Assembly: GCA_022496805.1 (NCBI GenBank)
Contig: CM040104.1
Span: 4,687,650-4,751,649, forward strand
Source of the DNA: Pohlia nutans
Taxonomy: Eukaryota; Streptophyta; Bryopsida; Bryales; Mniaceae
Direction of reading: 5' to 3'
DNA: 64,000 nucleotides
This document shows positions 58,020 through 64,000 of the stretch, one piece after another. The notes below the pieces were generated by a model that was given only the letters and a program-made list of their open reading frames with translations, ran no database searches and had not been told where the DNA came from. Positions within the stretch are counted from its first letter, which is position 1. Each line of letters starts with the position of its first letter. The position numbers were made by a program, and so were the translations under genes.

Positions 58020-60625
58020 CTCCATAGCCTCAGCCTTGATTGCCGCGGCGGGCGGGCCGGGTCCGAAACCGGGTCGGGCCGGGCCGGGTGGTCAGAGAAA
58101 GGCCCGGGAATTCTACCCGCCGGTGATGGCGCCCACGGTCTCGGCTCGGCGCTTGGAACAACGCACACGAGGCCGAGCTCGACGCAAATTGTTCTGCTTC
58201 GGATTGTTTCGATTTTTTTTTTGCTTTTGTTGTTGACGAACATTGGAATGCGTGCTCAAGGCCACAGGGATTTGCTGAAAGGTCTTTTTCGGAGTGAATA
58301 TGCTCCCGCCACGAAGAAGTTAGATTGTTTTTCATCATTTAAGGGGAGAATGTGCTTGGAGCATTGACGTTTCAACGGAGTATGCTACAGGAAAAATAAT
58401 AAACTCGATCTTGCGATGAGTAGCGTTGGAAGGTGTGCGAGTTCCGGTTTTCTTGGTGGTAATGGAGGAGCTCACTGTTGTTATTTTTGAAGCGCTTAGG
58501 TGCATTTTGATGGAAAGAAATCTGGACGAACAGAGGTTTTGAGTTTCTGATGAAGAGGATGCCAGCATTGATCTTCTTGCGGACACGACGTTGATAGCAG
58601 ATTAGTGTGCGTTTCGGACCGAAAGAAGTGTTATCTGTTGCGCAACAGCTATTGGCAGGGAATGCGCACTAGATAGTCGAGGCGACGGGTGGACAATCGA
58701 GCGGGAGAAGGGATTTTAGTTTTTATAAAGAATCTGGTCCAGAGCATTGGTGCAGTTGTTCGGTGGCCACGGGTTTGGAGCTTCCAATTAGTTGAAGACG
58801 TTTCAATTGAGTGTCCGCTTGCCTTCGACGTACTGGTTTTCAAAATCTGGAAGAGTAGAAGTTTGTAGCCCGACACGTTCCAGTGTGCGTTTCGGACCTC
58901 GTTCAGGTGCCAAAGAAATGTTCTCTGTGAAGTCGTGGATCCAATCTTGAGTATCTACAGTCTTTGTCACCCTGAACATTGGCCGAGAATGTGCACTGGA
59001 CAGTGTCGAGGCGACGAGTGGACAATCGAGCGGGAAAAGGATTTGTGTTTTTGAAGAATCTGATCACGAACATTGGTGTAGTTTTTCGGTGGCTGCGGGT
59101 TTGGAGCGTTTTAATTGAGCGCCCGCGTACAGGTTGCCGAAATCTTTTGTTTACAAGAAATTCGCCACTCTAATCTAACGTTGCTGGTAAAAGTTGGTAC
59201 TGCTACTCGCTCTTCTTGCGTGGAGAGCTAACTTAATGTATTTTCGCTGGTATGCCACCTGATGAAGTCCGCTACATGTGAAGCTTCATCGTCCTGGTGA
59301 AATCTGCAGTCGTCGGGGTAGTGCCTGACCTTGAAGCAGAATCTGCATAGATTCTTTGAATTGGATACTTTTGAAGCAGTTTCGTCATTTGTAGATTCCA
59401 TCATCGTAGCCTAAGCGATTTCACGGCCGCTTGGGGAAGTAATGCAGTGGACGAGGAGATACGTCTTTCATTGCAGGTAAATCATTATATTGATTCTTTT
59501 CCGTTACTTGGTCTGGGAATCGATCGCCAGTTGAGTAAATCCTCAGTATCAGGGAATAGGTTGGTTCGTTTTACAGGACTAGCGGGATCATAGCAGTGTA
59601 AGTCTCAGCGTATATTTCTGGCTTTCTGAATTGCTTCATTCTTTGGAGGATCCGGATTATGCTCTCCAGCTTGTGACGCTCTGCAAGGGAGTGTTAATGC
59701 TGTCATTTATTTATGTATTTTCACAGTGTTGTTAGTTTTGAGTTGCTGATGAATGAGTCTAAATGTTTTGGTGTCCAGGCTGCTATTGGGGGCCTACATT
59801 GTGTTTCTTTGATAAGGGACCATCCGGGCAGCATATACCGTATTACAGGTAGTCGGGGCTTTCTGAAAACTCTTGTGAAAGACAGATCGTAGACTTTGAT
59901 AATAGAGTTACGGCTTGGCGTATTTCCTAGCACTCCGCTCTTCTCTTTGGTCTTTCTTTCTCTACGGTCTGTTCTTTAAAACCTGTCGGCATTTTCATAC
60001 CCATGCTGTTGTCGCGTGTATCGAAAGTGAGCTTGGTTAACGATCCTTAGAGTGCCACGAGGTTGATCTCATATCTACAGTACTAGACGAAGCGATTGTA
60101 GCAACCCCTGAATGCTGACTGGCTCAGTACTACTACTCTAGCAATTTCCTTTAAGGGGTGTACGTTTCTGTATGAAGGTTAGGAGAAATTCACACCAGCG
60201 ATCACACATCTTTTTGTCCTCGATTAATGTATACTTGCCAGTTACATTAGACGTTAGTGTTCCTGTTTTTGTTTCACCCTTTTAAAAATCCCTATGGAAA
60301 TCTTAGAAATATAATATTTATCAGCATAGTTTCTATTCCACATTGCCCGGACGAAGCTACCTGAATTCAAATCCAGTCATTTAAATCTGATGCAAGCTTG
60401 TTTGAGTGTGACTCTGCTTTCTCTAGCACATTTGATATCTGATTATTAGCCTGTATGGCAGGTCGGAGCGGATGTTTGATTCTCTGCTGTGGGTGACGTT
60501 GGATAGAGGCAGACGAGAATGCAGCTGGAACTTAAATTTGTAGTGCCGCTTGCACTCCATAACGGCCTCGAATTCAACGCTATTCAAAGTGCCTCCTGGG
60601 TTGATGTATCTGGAGTGAAGTTCAC
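58020..60625 (+). promoter_or_regulatory. Probable promoter and 5' leader of the LONGIFOLIA-like gene
   Basis: This stretch is clearly more GC-rich than the preceding 30 kb and is free of the TTAA and other MITEs that crowd the rest of the window. Its left edge (58040-58100) is a GC-rich block of GGGCCGG and CGGGCC runs. Overlapping open frames here on both strands (for example 58006-58338) have no recognisable protein content and are base-composition artefacts. Several GCAG/GT pairs, such as near 59475, could be leader introns, but I could not fix a transcription start. Confidence 0.5.
58607..59150 (+). repeat. Degenerate direct duplication in the LONGIFOLIA-like leader
   Basis: Two related segments, about 58607-58860 and 58885-59150, share GTGCGTTTCGGACC (58607 and 58885), GGACAATCGAGCGGGA (near 58691 and 59020), GGTTTGGAGC and ATTGGTG blocks in the same order. 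The spacing between blocks differs, so the duplication is old and carries indels. It lies in non-coding leader sequence upstream of the first coding exon. Confidence 0.65.
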
Positions 60626-63600
60626 ATGACAGGACTGTTTCAAATTTTTGACCGATACAGGGCTTTGAGCAGAAGTAAGAGTGTCCCGAAGAAAGTGACT
60701 GCAGCTAACCATGGTAAGAGGCGGATTTTCGATCTGCAACATTTAGCTTCTGAATTTGTATGATCTGTGAAAATGGTTTGTATCGTTGCAGTTTTAGTTT
60801 TTCAGGGGATTGTCAACTTTGTTAATGATTTTGACCTGTGAATGATGTTTTTCAGGGCAATCGTTATCAGGTGCCGAGCGCGATCCAAGTTGTATCAACT
60901 TCGCGTATCACATGGTATGGTTCTTACGAACCTTTCTCATGGAACGTAATCTACACGACTTGAGAAGTCCGTCGACTTGCGCTAGGCTGTTGCATTATAA
61001 TGTATTATTTGAGGTGATTCATCATGCATGTGGTGACCTCTTGTGTGTGAGCTCTCTCACGTGATGTTACAAAGAGATTTTCTATTTGAACGAGCTTGAG
61101 TCATTATCAATGAAATGATTGGATGTTTCGTCTGGCATGGCAGTTCCAAGATGAGTCAGCGCGCAGGAGAGCCACTTTGGCAGGCCAAGAGCATCTACCT
61201 AAGTTGGAAGCCACTCGAGAACCTCGAAGATCATCCATTGACAACAGTGAGGTTATGGCTGCTAAAGCTCCGGCAACCGCTCATAGGAACCAATCTACAG
61301 TGGAAGCGAAGCCCCAGCCACCCCGCACTTCTTTAGATTCTAGACCAAAACCGCAGCTTTCATTTTACTTTAAGGAAGATGGCCCAATTGATGATTATTC
61401 AGCATCGTCTACTAAGGACAATCTACATTTGTCTGGACAAGACGATCTGGGCGAGGATGAGGAGTATAAAGAATTTAGCGTGTTTACTGGAAGTCCTAAT
61501 GGATGGCTCGAAGGCAGAGAGGGTTCTACACCCCGATTGACAGTAGAACTGAAAGATGGTCCTCAATTAACTAGGAGAGATGACCAGCGTTTGCTCATTG
61601 ACGGGTATAGACTTTCTGGCCTTGAAGATCCTCAGAATGAGCATCCTCCCATTCACCCTGGATTCAAAAGATCACCTAATGCCACAGATTTCAAGGACTT
61701 GCGGAAAACGCAGAGAGATTGGGAACAGATTTCTGTTGGTGGTAGAGAGTCACCTGGTCCTCCATTTGATGGTAGTTCAGTTCCATCAAAACTCACAGTA
61801 GATGGAGCCCCCGCCTCGCGTCAATCTCCAGGTACCCCTCGTCGGTTTGTTGATGATAAAGCAACACATCGACAGGGTCCTGGGTACAACCGGTTTGCTC
61901 ATTATGTCCAGAGGTCCTTGGAGGCATCTTCACCCCACTCGCTTAGGAGAGACAACTTATGGGCTGCTTCACCTGGGAGAACATTTGATGGCGCATGGGA
62001 GAATGATATGGAGGGTTCCAGGTGGAAGGCGTCAAGTGTGGTTGCTAAACTGATGGGCCTCGACGATCTGCCGAATTTTGATGTGGTGAGTGCTTCTTCA
62101 GGAATGTCTCCAATGAGACAGTCCCCCTCGCTTCAAAGAGGGGCTTTCTATATGCAATCCGATGAATCGCCTTGTCGAGACGATGACGATTCTTATCAGG
62201 TTTTCGGCACTGATGAGGTTGTAACTCCTCTACGGAAGGATACTTCTGGGAAGTTTGTGTCTGGCGTCCCCTTGGTCCTGTCAGGGCGGCAGCAAGCTAC
62301 TTCAGTATCAACTCCGCCTAGGTTACAATTCGGATCTCCTATCTCATCTGATACCAAGGGCCAACATACTCCTGCTTCTCCAAAGCATTTATCTGTATCA
62401 CCAAGGCACCACATGAATGAGAGTATGCCTCAACTGTTCAAGCATCCAGTTGAGCAAAAAGCTTCCAGTGAAGGACAATTGTATAGCGACATGGACCAGC
62501 GTTTGCAGCAGCTAGGTCTTAAGAACTCTATTCAGGAGCGTAAAACTTTGAAGCAAATTTTAGAAGCCATGCATCTAAAAGGTCTTTTACAGCCCCCCCG
62601 CCACATGGACCCTGAGTGGAAGCGCAATCTTCCAAGACAGGGTTCAAATGGTGCTGTCGCCAAATCTTTATTTGATAACAGAAAGGATCGTTCTTCACCT
62701 TACGGGGTTGATTCCTCCAAGGAAGACGGTTTTGGTCTGGACTACAAAGATATTCCCATGTACATATCTGCTCAAAAGGCCAAAAGTTCGGCAGAAGGTG
62801 GTTATAAAACTGACGGTAGCCAGTCATCCTTAAGAGGCAGGAGTGGTGAGGCCTCGATAGTCGTGATGAAGCCTCTGAACACGAAATCCGCCTCAAAGCT
62901 CGGACTTGCGAAACCTTCTCTAGAACCAGCTGTAGAGAAGGAACTTGAGACTGTTATTGAACGTAAGGCAAATGCATCCAAAATATACTCAACATCAGCC
63001 GCTGCTATCCTTGAGATGGATAGTAGTGTCTCTATGAATACCAGGTGCTTTACTGCTTCTAACACCGTTATGAAAGGGATTGTGTTATCTTCTCAGATTT
63101 TAGAAACCTCAGATGTTTTCACCGTCATTGAGGCACTGTCTTATTCCTGTAGTTTTGAAGTTATTTCTTTATCTGTCACTGCTGAGTTTTTTAGACAATA
63201 TGAAGCACATGTTTTGGTCTAGGTGTCGCAATGTTCTTTGATATCGTTTTGATGGTTGATTTCTAGTCTCCTATTTAGAGGAAATTGGACAAGCAATAGC
63301 ATTGCTTATTACACTCGGAAGTGCTTCTCATCAGAGGTTTATAATTTGCTTTTGTTATCGATGATTCTTTTTTTGGTCATTCTAGACAGTGATACTCAGG
63401 GCAAATTACCAGGTGGTTGGAGACGTTATATTGAGTAATATTTTCATTTTTTCTACAGGACCTCCTCTGGAAGTGAGGCGTCTAATGTTTCCAATAAATT
63501 AAGACCGAGGTCTAGATCAGTGGACTCAAAGGGGCAGGACTCTTTGGAGGAGATTCCCATTTCTGTGAGGCAACGGAGGGAACGTATTGCTGCTCGAACT

Positions 63601-64000
63601 GCGAAAGCCAAAATCGAAGGTGGAGATATTCAGCGGCGAGACAGTCCTAAGTCCTCAAGATCTTTATCTCCTGTAGGGAAGAGGTCTGCTAAGTCGAGTC
63701 CTCCAGCTCGAAGTGCATTCGGCTCTAGTGTAAGTCAAACTGGCGATGCAAAGCCTCGCTTGAAGCCTTCAGTGGATAAGAAGGATATCAAAAGTGCCAC
63801 CCAAGTTACAAAGAAAGGCAAATCTAATCCGGAAATGTCGAAAGATAGAACAGCAAGCCAGTTAGAGGCCTCAAAGGTATCCAGTCGCAACAGATTAGAC
63901 TCAAAATTGGTTGCTGGCCATGTCGAGAAGACTGCAGCAATAGAGCCTTGGAGCGAGGCTAAGGGTGCATCAGATATTGCAGGAGGTCCTAATTCGAGGA
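60626..64000 (+). CDS. LONGIFOLIA/TRM-like protein, 5' part (runs off the window)
   Basis: Exons in phase: 60626-60713 (start ATG 60626), 60856-60914, 61144-63044 and 63459 to beyond 64000. The protein starts MTGLFQIFDRYR, matching the N-terminal FLQIFDR motif of LONGIFOLIA/TON1-recruiting-motif (TRM) proteins. SSVVAKLMGLDDLP near residue 346 is the hallmark TRM motif 2. LKQILEAMHLKGLL near residue 518 is another conserved helix. Between them the chain is low-complexity and Ser/Pro/Arg-rich, as usual for the family. Family members recruit the TON1-TRM-PP2A complex to cortical microtubules and control cell elongation and organ shape. The open frame in exon 3 runs on to 63222, but the family sequence resumes after a 414-bp intron (63045-63458) with RTSSGSEASN..RPRSRSVDSKG, so splicing is preferred. 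The C-terminal part (usually DUF4378) lies outside the window. The start is set at 60626 rather than the internal ATG at 61123, because the upstream exons add the conserved N-terminus. Confidence 0.88.

Noticed and set aside
58006..58338. Overlapping GC-rich frames on both strands, with Pro/Arg/Gly-rich translations
   Set aside because: Both strands are open because of GC-rich composition. No start context or conserved motif is seen, and the position fits a promoter or leader.
63045..63222. Uninterrupted extension of the LONGIFOLIA-like exon to the stop at 63222
   Set aside because: The translation after 63044 loses family character, while a GT donor at 63045 and AG acceptor before 63459 restore family sequence in frame.

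Overview
The window is nuclear DNA from a land plant. The evidence is spliced genes with GT-AG introns and plant-type protein families: a LONGIFOLIA/TRM protein and a plant secreted PI-PLC X-domain protein. It also carries typical plant small DNA transposons, including Stowaway-like elements with CTCCCTCCGTCCC ends, CACTA-like foldbacks and Tourist/Harbinger-like elements. I see nothing bacterial or viral. The species cannot be fixed from the sequence. Three genes were reconstructed by joining exons in phase.

Layout. 1-3600: repeats, including an 874-bp near-perfect hairpin just upstream of gene 1. 3903-8810 (+): a six-exon, 255-aa, cysteine-rich single-pass membrane protein with an ADAMTS-type thrombospondin-1 repeat. 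8811-19453: about 10.6 kb of nested transposable elements with no gene. 19454-28102 (-): a seven-exon, 386-aa secreted PI-PLC X-domain protein. Its introns hold almost all of its 8.6 kb and every one carries small transposons. 28103-58000: about 30 kb with no credible gene, mostly small inverted-repeat elements and AT-rich sequence. 58000-64000 (+): a GC-richer leader containing an internal duplication, then the 5' part of a LONGIFOLIA/TRM-like gene that runs off the right edge.

The main discovery is a dense community of about 30 small elements, from at least seven internal-sequence families. All end in CCCCTAAAGG, CCCTTTAGTGCC, CCCCTAAACGTCC or close variants, and are flanked by TTAA. Several are inserted into other repeats whose uninterrupted paralogues are in this same window. 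Those filled/empty-site pairs show a 4-bp TTAA target-site duplication. TTAA targeting plus CCC-starting ends is the signature of the piggyBac superfamily (Kolobok also uses TTAA). As far as I know such elements are rarely or never described as a dominant MITE class in land plants. No transposase is present, so all copies are non-autonomous. They fill introns of two genes, nest in each other, and abut end to end while sharing one TTAA.

The three genes show no functional link to each other. Their neighbourhood is defined by the transposon load rather than by any operon-like logic.
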